Position numbers and translations under genes: made by a program. A stretch of DNA of 64,000 nucleotides from Clostridium tertium. GTDB taxonomy: Bacteria; Bacillota; Clostridia; Clostridiales; Clostridiaceae. The notes under the pieces were generated by a model. That model was given only the letters and a program-made list of their open reading frames with translations, made no database searches and had not been told where the DNA came from. The stretch lies in assembly GCF_017873245.1 (NCBI RefSeq), contig NZ_JAGGJY010000002.1, positions 310,001 to 374,000 on the forward strand. The letters are read 5' to 3'. The stretch's first letter is position 1. Each line of letters starts with the position of its first letter. This document shows positions 16,461 through 25,145 of this stretch, one piece after another.

Positions 16461-17393
16461 ATGAAAAGCTTATCTGTAAATTTTAATGATATTGATAAAA
16501 TGGCTTCTTATGCCAAAGCTCTATCATCAGAAGATAGAATAAAAATATTAAAAATAACTGCTAATAGTGCTCCTACAGTTAATGAACTTGCAGAAGCATT
16601 GTCAATTCCCCTTTCAACTACCGCAATGCATGTAAAAGTTTTAGAAGAATGCGGACTAATATTAACAAGATTAGAACCAGCTGTAAGAGGAACCAAAAAA
16701 GTTTGTTTTAGAAACGTAGATGATATTTTTATAGATTTAAATCTTCAAACAGAAGAAAACAAACACAGATGTCACTATATAAACATGCCGATAGGTTCTT
16801 ATGTAAATTGCGACATCAACGGTACTTGTGGTATGGCCAATGAAAATTCACAAATCGGAATTTTGGATAATCCACAAACTTTCTATTACCCAGATCGTTA
16901 TACAGCACAAATCATATGGTTTGAACAAGGTTTCTTAGAATACCGCTTTCCATTGGATATATTATCTTTCGGAGATTTAACTAGTTTTAATTTATCTTTC
17001 GAATGTTGCTCCGAAGCTCCATCTTATAATCCACATTGGCCATCAGATATAACCGTATGGATGAACAACGTAGAACTACATACTTGGACATCTCCAGGAG
17101 ACTTCGGGGGAAGATCAGGAAAGTTAAACCCCGTATGGTGGCCTCATAGTTCTACACAATACGGACTTTTGAGATCATACAAAATAGATAATACCGGAAC
17201 ATACTGTGATGAAATTTTAGTTTCATCAATTACTTTAAAAGATTTAGATGTTACCAAAACTCCATACCTAGCAGTAAAAATAGGAATAAAAGAAGATGCC
17301 GAAAACTCAAGAGGAATAAATATATTCGGAGAAAAATTCGGCGATCATCCTCAATCTATCTTGCTAGGAATTGAATACAATTCTAAAATATAA
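16461..17393 (+). CDS. ArsR-type HTH regulator fused to a C-terminal beta-rich domain
   Basis: 310-residue probable repressor or activator of the divergent sugar operon. Residues about 8-95 form a winged-helix ArsR-type domain (ALSSEDRIKILKITAN, then recognition region LSTTAMHVKVLEECGL). Residues about 110-310 form a domain rich in aromatic residues and predicted strands, with WPSDITVWMNNVELHTW and GRSGKLNPVWWPHSSTQYG; I read it as a jelly-roll or carbohydrate-binding-like fold that could sense a sugar. No metal-binding Cys pair of classical ArsR sensors is visible in the HTH. The ATG at 16461 follows GGAAAGGA. I recall similar proteins beside sugar ABC operons in Firmicutes, but no studied member. 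The ligand is unknown. Confidence 0.85.
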   Translation: MKSLSVNFNDIDKMASYAKALSSEDRIKILKITANSAPTVNELAEALSIPLSTTAMHVKVLEECGLILTRLEPAVRGTKKVCFRNVDDIFIDLNLQTEENKHRCHYINMPIGSYVNCDINGTCGMANENSQIGILDNPQTFYYPDRYTAQIIWFEQGFLEYRFPLDILSFGDLTSFNLSFECCSEAPSYNPHWPSDITVWMNNVELHTWTSPGDFGGRSGKLNPVWWPHSSTQYGLLRSYKIDNTGTYCDEILVSSITLKDLDVTKTPYLAVKIGIKEDAENSRGINIFGEKFGDHPQSILLGIEYNSKI

Positions 17394-17396
17394 ATC

Positions 17397-17443
17397 AAAA
17401 ACCGTAATTAAAGTGATTTCTAATCCTTTAATTACGGTTTTTA
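17397..17443. terminator. Bidirectional terminator between regulator and galM-like gene
   Basis: AAAACCGTAATTAAAG pairs with CTTTAATTACGGTTTT around an 11-base loop, with A and T tracts on both sides. It serves the plus-strand regulator gene and the minus-strand aldose epimerase gene. Confidence 0.9.
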
Positions 17444-17513
17444 ATTTATATTAATTCAACAATACTCAGAATAAAAGATTATTTATTTTTAATAACACAA
17501 TATCAAATTAACT

Positions 17514-18563
17514 CTATTTAACTACAAACTTATAAATAGTCTCACTAGAATATTTTCTACCCGCCTCAAGAATGGAATCTTCTATAAACAAATTAGATTT
17601 TCCAATCGGAACGTTTTGCGTTTCAAGACACACAGCATCTCTAACTTCTATTTCTCTGCCTATAGATAACTTCCCTTTACTAACATAATTACCACTATAA
17701 ACTACTACTCCATTACAATCAGTAGAAATCAATAACCCCCTTCCCGATTCTTCATCATATAACTCTACTCTATTTTCATTTTTCATATCATCTTTGAATT
17801 TGAAAAAATGATCATATCCCTTTGTAATATTAAATTGATAATAATCTTGATAAATATCTTGTCCAATTTTCTTCCTCCTAGTAAAGTCAAAAGGTGTATT
17901 TAAAACATTAATCATTTTTCCAGTAACAATAGATTCATCATCTAATTCAGTAAACTTATCAGCTTGTATTTGTAAAGTATGAGTAGTAATTTTTCTTTTA
18001 CAATTACCACTCAAATTAAAATAACTATGATTAGTCATATTTAACACTGTGGTTTTATCAGATATTCCATTATAAGAAATTTTAAATTCATTATCATTAT
18101 TTAATAAATAGCAAACTTCAACTTCTACCTTACCCGGAAATCCACCTTCCCCATCTTCACTTATACAATAAAATTTAACACCAACGAAGTCTTCATCTTT
18201 AACAGTTTTAAAACTAAATTTTTTAACATTAAAACCATTATATCCACCATGTAAAGTATTATTCCCATCATTTTTATTTAACTCATAATCCAATTCATCA
18301 ATTCTAATTTTAGCTCCGCCTATTCTTCCAGAGTTTCTTCCTATAACAGCTCCAAAATAAGCAGTAGTATTTAGATAATCATCACAATTTTCATATCCTA
18401 AAACTATATTTTCATATTTACCATACCTATCAGGAACATTTATTTGTGTAATTATACAACCTAAATCAATGCATTTAACTTCAACCCCATTACCATTGAT
18501 TAAAACAATTTCTTTGTATAAATTCCCACTTTTTGTTTCTATAAAATTTGTTTTAATATCCAT
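17514..18563 (-). CDS. galM: Aldose 1-epimerase (mutarotase)
   Basis: 349-residue galactose mutarotase-type enzyme that interconverts alpha and beta anomers of aldoses released by the glycosidases. Motifs are NGNNTLHGGYNGFN, the catalytic His in MTNHSYFNLSG, PFDFTRRKKIGQDI and the catalytic Glu in CLETQNVPIG. The ATG at 18563 is preferred because it stands nine bases after AGGAG; a closer ATG overlaps the site. It lies after the terminator of the regulator and 276 bases upstream of the tpiA stop. It is transcribed separately but probably belongs to the same sugar-use function. Confidence 0.93.
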   Translation of the reverse strand: MDIKTNFIETKSGNLYKEIVLINGNGVEVKCIDLGCIITQINVPDRYGKYENIVLGYENCDDYLNTTAYFGAVIGRNSGRIGGAKIRIDELDYELNKNDGNNTLHGGYNGFNVKKFSFKTVKDEDFVGVKFYCISEDGEGGFPGKVEVEVCYLLNNDNEFKISYNGISDKTTVLNMTNHSYFNLSGNCKRKITTHTLQIQADKFTELDDESIVTGKMINVLNTPFDFTRRKKIGQDIYQDYYQFNITKGYDHFFKFKDDMKNENRVELYDEESGRGLLISTDCNGVVVYSGNYVSKGKLSIGREIEVRDAVCLETQNVPIGKSNLFIEDSILEAGRKYSSETIYKFVVK

Positions 18564-18793
18564 TTTCCCCATTCTCCTTTGCATATTTTTGATTAAAATA
18601 ACACTAATACCCTTTTTTCACATAATTAAAATCAGTATTATTATTTTAAAACATTATTTATGTTTAAATTATAATCTAAATTGCACTTTTTTTAAATATA
18701 TTAATTTATTTTTCCAGACTTTATTTCAATCTACTAATTAGATATTAAAGCTATTATTAATTTCAACTAATAATATAATGAAAGTAAAAATAC

Positions 18794-18845
18794 AAAAAGA
18801 GTTATGTAATGTTTATTTTATAAATCATTACATAACTCTTTTTTT
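18794..18845. terminator. Terminator after tpiA (bidirectional)
   Basis: AAAAAGAGTTATGTAATG pairs with CATTACATAACTCTTTTT, with T/A tracts on both sides. On the minus strand it ends the cggR-gap-pgk-tpiA transcript, which makes it unlikely that gpmI is reached by readthrough. Confidence 0.9.
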
Positions 18846-18859
18846 GAAAAACTTACAAA

Positions 18860-19606
18860 TTAATAATTAACTATTTGTGAGAAATCAGCAGCTACTAAGC
18901 TAGCTCCACCAACTAAAGCTCCATCTATGTCAGACATAGCCATTTGATCTTTAATTGTATTTGGCTTAACTGATCCACCGTATTGGATTCTTACTTTATC
19001 AGCAACTTCTTTGCCAAACATTTCAGCAACAACGCCTCTGATAGCCATTATTGTTTCATTAGCTTGCTCATTAGTAGCAGTTTTACCTGTTCCTATTGCC
19101 CAGATTGGTTCGTAAGCAATAACTACTTTTTCTGCTAATTCATTTGATAATCCTTCTAAATCAGCTTTAATTTGAGCTCCAACAACTTCATTAGTTGTTC
19201 CATTTTCTCTTTGCTCTAAAGATTCTCCACAGCAAAGTATTGGAGTTAAGTTATGAGCAAATGCAGCTTTAACTTTCTTGTTTAAAGCTTCATCAGTTTC
19301 ATTGAAGTATTCTCTTCTTTCACTATGTCCTAAAACAACATAGTTAACTCCCATAGCTTCTAACATTCCTGGAGCAACTTCACCAGTGAAAGCTCCTTTT
19401 TCTTCAAAGTGCATATTTTGAGCAGCAACCTTAATGTTTGATCCTTCTACTGCTTTTAATACAGCATCTAAACAAACAAAAGTAGGGCAAACTACTACGT
19501 CACAAGTAGCATCTTTTACTAATGGTTTTAATTCTTCTATAACTTTTACAGCTTCTGCTGGAGTGTAGTGCATCTTCCAGTTTCCTGCTATTATCGCTTT
19601 TCTCAT
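18860..19606 (-). CDS. tpiA: Triose-phosphate isomerase
   Basis: 248-residue TIM-barrel enzyme that interconverts dihydroxyacetone phosphate and glyceraldehyde 3-phosphate. All signatures are present: GNWKMH with the active-site Lys, VVLGHSERR with the electrophilic His, [14 protein letters not shown] with the catalytic Glu and loop 6, and [17 protein letters not shown] precedes the ATG. It is the last gene of the cggR-gap-pgk-tpiA cluster, followed by a strong terminator. The 260-base spacer from pgk holds a row of hairpins instead of tight coupling. Confidence 0.98.
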   Translation of the reverse strand: MRKAIIAGNWKMHYTPAEAVKVIEELKPLVKDATCDVVVCPTFVCLDAVLKAVEGSNIKVAAQNMHFEEKGAFTGEVAPGMLEAMGVNYVVLGHSERREYFNETDEALNKKVKAAFAHNLTPILCCGESLEQRENGTTNEVVGAQIKADLEGLSNELAEKVVIAYEPIWAIGTGKTATNEQANETIMAIRGVVAEMFGKEVADKVRIQYGGSVKPNTIKDQMAMSDIDGALVGGASLVAADFSQIVNY

Positions 19607-19629
19607 TTAAATCACCTCTTATATTTAAT

Positions 19630-19852
19630 TTGAATAATGAAGGAGTGAAAGAATGAAAAAGTTAAGGTAATTATTCACCGAAGTTGAATAATTAAAATTA
19701 AATTCAATTTATAATTTCACTTAAGTGGAATTATAAATATTTTTTTTATTTTCTTAATCCAGTTCACTGGATTATTTCCTCAATTCTTTCACTTATAGTT
19801 AAAAGTATAACTTTTAACTATAATTTTCACTTTTTCATTCTTCACTTTTAAT
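19630..19852. repeat. Row of four intergenic hairpins between pgk and tpiA (dispersed repeat family)
   Basis: The spacer holds four palindromes: ATTATTC..GAATAAT (about 19669-19691), ATAATTTCACTTAAGTGGAATTAT (about 19710-19735), AATCCAG..CTGGATT (about 19757-19776) and AGTTAAAAGT..ACTTTTAACT (about 19798-19820). The outer parts, GAATGAAAAAGT and ACTTTTTCATTC, are themselves inverted. The stretch ATTATTTCCTCAATTCTTTCACT recurs, slightly changed, at 61.4 kb. It looks like a transcribed repetitive element within an operon, which might alter mRNA stability between pgk and tpiA. Confidence 0.7.
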
Positions 19853-19865
19853 AACTAAACTCGTT

Positions 19866-21044
19866 TTATTTATTATTTAGCGCTTCTATTCCTGGTAATG
19901 CTTTTCCTTCTAAGAATTCTAATGAAGCTCCACCACCTGTTGAGATGTGAGTCATCTTATCTCCGAATCCTAAGATATTAACAGCTGCAGCTGAGTCTCC
20001 TCCACCGATAACTGTTGTAGCATCTGCATCTGCCATAGCTTTAGCAACTGCAATTGTTCCTTTGTTGAAGTTTTCGAATTCGAATACTCCCATTGGTCCG
20101 TTCCATATAACTGTTTTAGCATCTTTAATTGCATCAGCATATAAAGTTTCTGTTTTTGGTCCGATATCTAATCCCATGCTTCCTGCTGGAATGTTTTGAT
20201 CTTCTGTAACTACTGGTTCAACATCTTTAAATTCTGCAGCAACTCTGTGGTCAACTGGTAATAAGAATTTAACTCCTTTTGCAGCTGCCTTTTCGATCAT
20301 TTCCTTAGCATATTCAATTCTATCAGCTTCTACTAATGATGATCCTACTTCGTATCCTTGAGCTTTTAAGAATGTGTAAGCCATTCCACCACCGATGATT
20401 AATGTATCAACTTTTTCTAATAAGTTGTTAATAACAGCTATCTTGTCTGAAACTTTAGCTCCACCTAATATAGCAACGAATGGTCTAACCGGATTGTTTA
20501 CTGCTTCACCTAAGAATTTTAATTCTTTTTGAATTAAGTATCCACATACAGCTGTATCTAAGAATTCAGTAACTCCAACTGTTGAACAGTGAGCTCTGTG
20601 AGCTGTACCAAATGCATCATTTACAAATATATCAGCTAATGAAGCTAATTCTTTTGAGAATTCTTCAATGTTCTTAGTTTCTTCTTTTCTGCATCTTGTA
20701 TTTTCTAATAATACAACATCTCCATCTTTCATTTCTGCAACAGCAGCTCTAGCATTTGCTCCTACAACTTCTTCATCTCTTGCAAAAACTACTTCTTTGT
20801 CTAGCATTTCGCTTAATCTCTTAGCAACTGGAGCTAATGATTTTGATGCATCTTTTCCTAAATGTGAGCAAAGTATAACTCTAGCTCCATTGTTGATTAA
20901 GTACTTAATTGTTGGTAATGCACCGTTTAATCTGTTTTCATCAGTTATAACGCCATCTTTTAGTGGCACATTGAAGTCACATCTTACTAAAACCTTTTTA
21001 CCTTTAACGTCTATATCTTCGATAGTTTTCTTATTAAAGCTCAT
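19866..21044 (-). CDS. pgk: Phosphoglycerate kinase
   Basis: 392-residue enzyme that makes ATP from 1,3-bisphosphoglycerate. Motifs: [14 protein letters not shown] at the N-terminus, the substrate-binding HLG and [13 protein letters not shown] segments, [24 protein letters not shown] and the C-terminal [10 protein letters not shown]. The ATG at 21044 (MSFNKKT) stands seven bases from AGAGGTG; a GTG nine bases further up overlaps that site. It follows gap after about 157 bases that include a hairpin. Confidence 0.98.
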   Translation of the reverse strand: MSFNKKTIEDIDVKGKKVLVRCDFNVPLKDGVITDENRLNGALPTIKYLINNGARVILCSHLGKDASKSLAPVAKRLSEMLDKEVVFARDEEVVGANARAAVAEMKDGDVVLLENTRCRKEETKNIEEFSKELASLADIFVNDAFGTAHRAHCSTVGVTEFLDTAVCGYLIQKELKFLGEAVNNPVRPFVAILGGAKVSDKIAVINNLLEKVDTLIIGGGMAYTFLKAQGYEVGSSLVEADRIEYAKEMIEKAAAKGVKFLLPVDHRVAAEFKDVEPVVTEDQNIPAGSMGLDIGPKTETLYADAIKDAKTVIWNGPMGVFEFENFNKGTIAVAKAMADADATTVIGGGDSAAAVNILGFGDKMTHISTGGGASLEFLEGKALPGIEALNNK

Positions 21045-21125
21045 TGATTTCACCTCTTAAATTTATTTTGATTAATCTATACAATTTTTATAAACACAAA
21101 TTTATAATTCTTGATTAATTTAAAA

Positions 21126-21164
21126 TTGGCCTGGCCTCATAGATTTTCTATAAAACCAGACCAA
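21126..21164 (-). other. Hairpin between gap and pgk
   Basis: On the minus strand TTGGTCTGG pairs with CCAGGCCAA (one G-T pair), enclosing a second stem ATAGA/TCTAT. No T-run follows, so it is more likely an mRNA processing or stabilising structure than a terminator; processing of this operon's transcript is known in Bacillus subtilis at a different site. Confidence 0.55.
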
Positions 21165-21201
21165 CAATTATATTTCTTTAATTATACAGTTAACTATTTA
21201 A

Positions 21202-22200
21202 TTATCTAGTTACGAAGTATTTTAAAGTTCTGATTAATTGGTTAGTGTATGACATTTCATTGTCGTACCAAGCAGCAACTTTAACTAATTGCTCATCTCC
21301 AACTGTCATAACTTTTGTTTGAGTTGCATCGAATAATGAACCGTAAGTGATTCCGATTACGTCTGATGAAACTATTTCATCTTCAGTGTAACCAAATGAT
21401 TCGTTTGCAGCAGCAGCCATAGCAGCGTTTATTTCTTCTACAGTTACTTTCTTGTCTAAAGTTACAACTAATTCAGTTAATGAACCTGTAGTAACTGGAA
21501 CTCTTTGAGCACCACCATCTAATTTTCCTTTTAATTCTGGAATAACTAAACCAATTGCTTTAGCAGCTCCAGTTGAGTTTGGAACGATGTTAGCAGCAGC
21601 AGCTCTACCTCTTCTTAAATCACCTTTTCCGTGAGGACCATCTAATGTGTTTTGGTCATTAGTATAAGCGTGGATTGTAGTCATGAATCCTTTTTGAACT
21701 CCAAACTTGTCGTTTAATACTTTAGCCATTGGAGCTAAACAGTTTGTAGTACATGAAGCACCTGAAACAACTGTTTCAGTACCATCTAATATATCATTAT
21801 TTACGTTGTAAACAACAGTCTTGATGTCTCCAGTTGCAGGAGCTGAAATAACAACCTTCTTAGCACCAGCTTCTAAGTGTAAACCAGCTTTTTCTTGAGA
21901 AGTGAAGAATCCAGTACATTCTAAAACTACGTCAACGTTTAATTCTTTCCATGGTAAGTCAGCAGGATTTCTTTCAGCTGTAACTTTTATTTCTTTTCCG
22001 TTAACAACGAAAGCTCCTTCTTTAACTTCTATTTCTCCGTTGAATCTTCCTTGTGAAGAGTCATATTTAAATAAGTGAGCTAAAGTCTTAGCATCAGTTA
22101 AATCGTTGATTGCTACCACGTTGAATTCTGGGTTTTCAATCATTAATCTTAATGCTAATCTTCCTATTCTTCCAAAACCATTAATTGCTACATTTACCAT
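21202..22200 (-). CDS. gap: Glyceraldehyde-3-phosphate dehydrogenase, type I
   Basis: 332-residue NAD-dependent enzyme that oxidises and phosphorylates glyceraldehyde 3-phosphate. The N-terminal Rossmann motif is [13 protein letters not shown]; the active-site Cys lies in [12 protein letters not shown]; the C-terminal [12 protein letters not shown] is standard. The ATG at 22200 has AGGAGG nine bases upstream. It lies 46 bases after cggR and should be controlled by the CggR operator upstream of that gene. Codons look more restricted than in the accessory genes, as expected for a highly expressed enzyme. Confidence 0.98.
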   Translation of the reverse strand: MVNVAINGFGRIGRLALRLMIENPEFNVVAINDLTDAKTLAHLFKYDSSQGRFNGEIEVKEGAFVVNGKEIKVTAERNPADLPWKELNVDVVLECTGFFTSQEKAGLHLEAGAKKVVISAPATGDIKTVVYNVNNDILDGTETVVSGASCTTNCLAPMAKVLNDKFGVQKGFMTTIHAYTNDQNTLDGPHGKGDLRRGRAAAANIVPNSTGAAKAIGLVIPELKGKLDGGAQRVPVTTGSLTELVVTLDKKVTVEEINAAMAAAANESFGYTEDEIVSSDVIGITYGSLFDATQTKVMTVGDEQLVKVAAWYDNEMSYTNQLIRTLKYFVTR

Positions 22201-22246
22201 TTGCAATTACCTCCTAAAAATAGTTATATTTAAAATTTTAAAAATT

Positions 22247-23290
22247 TTAAGCTTGTTTAGTGTGTTCCTTAATAAATTCTACAATTTTTCTACCAGCTGC
22301 TTCATCTGTTATTAATACTGCATTTTGATTTTTCATCATTGTTGCAATAATAGCATCAACTTTATTTTCCCCAGCTGCTACAGCAATATGTGTGTTAATT
22401 TTTCTTGCTTCATTAATATTTATTCCAATTGAAGTATTTTCTGAAACAACTTTGGAATCTTTGTTAAAATAACAACCAAAAGCTTCACCAACAGCTCCAA
22501 GAGATTTAAGTTTATTAAATTCTTCTTCTGAAACATCTCTTTTTTCTGCCATAACTAAAGCATCACCAATACCATAAATTAAAATATCAGCTTTATGGAT
22601 ATTATCTATAACTTCCTTTATTTCTTTTTCCTTTAGTAAAGTATCTAAAAGCTCTAAACTAAGATTTTCAGGAAGATGAAGCAATTTATAAGCACCATTT
22701 AACTTTTTTGCTAAGGATGCAGCTAATGTACTAGCCTGTATTTCAACTTTTCTTCCCATACCTCCTCTTGCCGGAACTACGAGAATATTTGAAATATTAT
22801 TTATTTTAGGTAATGCCTCTACAAATTCTTTTATAGTATTTCCCCCAGTTATAGCTATTATATTATTATCTTTAATAATTGATTTTAGATAATTAGCTGT
22901 AGCTTTACCAAGTTCTTTTAATATTATTTCGTTTGCTTCTACATCACCTGGAACAATTATTACATCTCTTAACCCAAGGAAGGACTTAATGTTTTCCTCA
23001 ATATCTGATAAACCTTTTATTTCATGTATGAAATCTTTAAGCTTATTCACTACTTCTTGTCCCTCTTCGGTAACTGTCATTCCTGGAGTATTAATCTCTA
23101 TCAAATTTTGTGATTTTAAAAAACTTATTTCAGTTCTTACAATCCTCTCTCCAAGATCTAACTGATTGGCTAAAACACGTCTTCCGATAGGCTGATTGTA
23201 ATATATAGTCCTAAGAATACTATATCTTTTCTCAAGGACTTCTACAAGTTCAGGAACTATTTTTTTCTGTAAAGACAATATTTCCTGCAC
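22247..23290 (-). CDS. cggR: Central glycolytic genes regulator (SorC family)
   Basis: 347-residue repressor of the gap operon. An N-terminal winged-helix region (PIGRRVLANQLDLGERIVRT, about residues 34-53) is followed by a SorC-type effector domain that binds fructose-1,6-bisphosphate in the Bacillus homologue. The GGNTIKEF and VVPARGGMGR segments and the C-terminal ITDEAAGRKIVEF fit the family. The likely start is GTG at 23290, seven bases from AGGAGG; a TTG six bases upstream is too close to that site. An operator matching the known CggR arrangement lies at 23307-23342, so autoregulation of cggR-gap-pgk-tpiA is expected. Confidence 0.95.
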   Translation of the reverse strand: MQEILSLQKKIVPELVEVLEKRYSILRTIYYNQPIGRRVLANQLDLGERIVRTEISFLKSQNLIEINTPGMTVTEEGQEVVNKLKDFIHEIKGLSDIEENIKSFLGLRDVIIVPGDVEANEIILKELGKATANYLKSIIKDNNIIAITGGNTIKEFVEALPKINNISNILVVPARGGMGRKVEIQASTLAASLAKKLNGAYKLLHLPENLSLELLDTLLKEKEIKEVIDNIHKADILIYGIGDALVMAEKRDVSEEEFNKLKSLGAVGEAFGCYFNKDSKVVSENTSIGININEARKINTHIAVAAGENKVDAIIATMMKNQNAVLITDEAAGRKIVEFIKEHTKQA

Positions 23291-23306
23291 TTTCAACCCT
23301 CCTTTG

Positions 23307-23342
23307 GTCTAAAAAGGTCCCGCATATAACTTATATGTCCCA
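23307..23342 (-). promoter_or_regulatory. CggR operator (two half-site modules)
   Basis: On the minus strand the 36 bases read TGGGAC-N6-GTTA-N4-CGGGAC-N6-AGAC. The Bacillus subtilis operator, as I recall it, is CGGGAC-N6-TGTC-N4-CGGGAC-N6-TGTC. The two hexamers match at 5/6 and 6/6 with exactly the same spacing; the tetramers are less conserved. The site ends immediately upstream of the cggR ribosome binding site and starts eight bases after the -10 box. Confidence 0.75.
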
Positions 23343-23350
23343 CATTTATT

Positions 23351-23356
23351 ATTATA
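23351..23356 (-). promoter_or_regulatory. -10 box of the cggR-gap-pgk-tpiA operon
   Basis: TATAAT on the minus strand. The sequence 17 bases further upstream (TTTTAA) is a poor -35, so an additional upstream element or a weak promoter is possible. Confidence 0.5.
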
Positions 23357-23523
23357 AAACACTTCTATGAATTTTAAAAGTACTTTCTGCAAACTTTTCT
23401 AAAAGTTTTACAAATTTTTAGCATTATAACTTTATATATCCTATAAAAGTGCGTATATGTAAGTTTCCTTATACCATTCCTTTTCTACGATTCAACTTAT
23501 ATTTGCATGTATCCACAAGGTCG

Positions 23524-23572
23524 AAAAAAATAAAATATAATAGAAATGCTAGCTTCTATTTCTATTATATTT
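23524..23572 (-). terminator. Terminator after rpoN
   Basis: A 15-base perfect inverted repeat (AAATATAATAGAAAT and its complement) with a 10-base loop is followed on the minus strand by a T-rich tract of about 12 bases. It lies 77 bases after the rpoN stop. Confidence 0.85.
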
Positions 23573-23648
23573 GATATAAATAGCTAACATCCCTATTATA
23601 AATTCCCCTTTATAATCCTTTTTTATTCTATTTTTTATGATACTATTT

Positions 23649-25031
23649 TTACTCTATTCTCTTTCTTTTACTCGATGATTTTATTCCTATTTCTTCTCTA
23701 TATTTTGCTACTGTTCTTCTAGATATATTCAAACTCTTCTTATTTAATTCATCACATATTGCTTGATCTGATAAAGGCTTTTTCTTATCCTCTGCATCTA
23801 TCATTTCTTTTATTTGTTTTTTAATATTAACAACAGCAACATCTTCACCATCACCTTGAGATTTACTTAAACCTGTTGTAAATAAATCCTTTATTTTCAC
23901 AGTTCCAAGGCTTGTTAATATATATTTATCCTTTATAGCTCTACTTACTGTTGACTCGTGTATTCCAAGCTCTTCTGCCATTTCTTTCATAGTCATTGGC
24001 TTTAAATACTTTTGCCCCTTATCAAAATACTCTTTTTGCTTCTCTACAGTTTTTTCTAATATTCTAAGTAAAGTACTTTTCCTTTGTTCTATACTTTTTA
24101 TTAAAAACATAGCGCTATTTAATTTTTCTTTTACATAATTTTCTGTATTTTTATCTTCCTTATTATTTAAGATATCTTTATATATATTGCTTATTGATAA
24201 CCTTGGTATAACTCCATCATTCATAATAACAAAATATTGTCCATCAATATTTCTAATTGCTGCATCAGGTATTATAAATTTAACTTCGTCCCCTGTATAA
24301 AATCCTCTAGATGGTTTTGGCTCCAAGCTTTTAATTATATCTCCTAAATCTTGAGCTTCTTTTGGAGTTATTTTTAAGTTTTTTGCTATAACACTATATT
24401 TATTATCTGCTATTAAATCTAAGTATTCATCTATTATTATTTCTAGATTATCATCTAGTATTCCCATTTTTATTAACTGTATTTTTAAACATTCCTTCAA
24501 ATCCCTAGCCCCTATACCATCTGGTTCTAAATCCTGAAGTATCTCTAATGATTCTTGACCTAAATCAATCGGGATATTTAATTCCTTGCATATATCTTCT
24601 AAAGGCATGTCCAAATATCCTCTGCTATCAATATTCTCAATCATATATGATGCTATTGCTTTTTTTAACTCATCTTCGTCACTTTCAAGCAATTGTTCAT
24701 GCAAATACTCTGTTAACGACTCTTTTTCTGATATAAAATTAAAAGGTGATACATCTTCATCCTTATTATAGTCTCCATAACTTTGAGATCCATAATTATC
24801 GAATTCTAGATATTTTATCATTTCTTTATAATCTATCTTATCTTGATAATCCTTTTCTTCTTGAACAAAATCAAAATCTCCTTCTAGTATTGGATTTTCT
24901 ACAAACTCGTTTTCTATATATTCTCTTAAATCGCAAGTTGACATTTGTAAAAGCTTTATAGATAACTGCATTTGTTGGGTCATTATTAACTTTTGCTCTT
25001 GTGTGAGATTTAAATTAAAATCTAATTTCAT
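23649..25031 (-). CDS. rpoN: RNA polymerase sigma-54 factor
   Basis: 460-residue sigma-54. Region I is the Gln/Leu-rich LTQEQKLIMTQQMQLSIKLL at residues about 7-26; the acidic region II is short. The core-binding domain is central, an HTH (MAEELGIHESTVSRAIKDK) lies near residue 370, and the RpoN box reads SRRTVAKYRE near the C-terminus. The ATG at 25031 has GAAGGTG six bases upstream. No sigma-54 activator with a GAFTGA motif lies in this window, so target genes are elsewhere. A perfect 17-base stem lies about 45 bases upstream. It is a single gene with its own terminator. Confidence 0.96.
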   Translation of the reverse strand: MKLDFNLNLTQEQKLIMTQQMQLSIKLLQMSTCDLREYIENEFVENPILEGDFDFVQEEKDYQDKIDYKEMIKYLEFDNYGSQSYGDYNKDEDVSPFNFISEKESLTEYLHEQLLESDEDELKKAIASYMIENIDSRGYLDMPLEDICKELNIPIDLGQESLEILQDLEPDGIGARDLKECLKIQLIKMGILDDNLEIIIDEYLDLIADNKYSVIAKNLKITPKEAQDLGDIIKSLEPKPSRGFYTGDEVKFIIPDAAIRNIDGQYFVIMNDGVIPRLSISNIYKDILNNKEDKNTENYVKEKLNSAMFLIKSIEQRKSTLLRILEKTVEKQKEYFDKGQKYLKPMTMKEMAEELGIHESTVSRAIKDKYILTSLGTVKIKDLFTTGLSKSQGDGEDVAVVNIKKQIKEMIDAEDKKKPLSDQAICDELNKKSLNISRRTVAKYREEIGIKSSSKRKRIE

Positions 25032-25077
25032 AAAGTACACCTTCATTTCCAAACTATAAACTATAACTTTTGCTTAA

Positions 25078-25117
25078 TATACTAGTAATAAGGATAGTGC
25101 TCCTTATTACTAGTATA
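25078..25117. other. Perfect 17-base inverted repeat upstream of rpoN
   Basis: TATACTAGTAATAAGGA (25078-25094), a six-base loop and the exact complement (25101-25117). No T-run follows on either strand. It lies between the stop of the lipoprotein gene and the rpoN start and may be a terminator without a tail, a processing site or a protein-binding palindrome. Confidence 0.7.
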
Positions 25118-25145
25118 AACTGTAAGTAAACGTTATATCAAGTTA

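Noticed and set aside
19630..19852. Possible CRISPR or tandem array between pgk and tpiA
   Set aside because: The palindromes differ from each other, there is no constant repeat with unique spacers of equal length, and no cas genes are present.
20668..21060. 130-codon plus-strand frame opposite pgk
   Set aside because: Antisense to the highly conserved pgk; long only because codon bias leaves few stops on the other strand.
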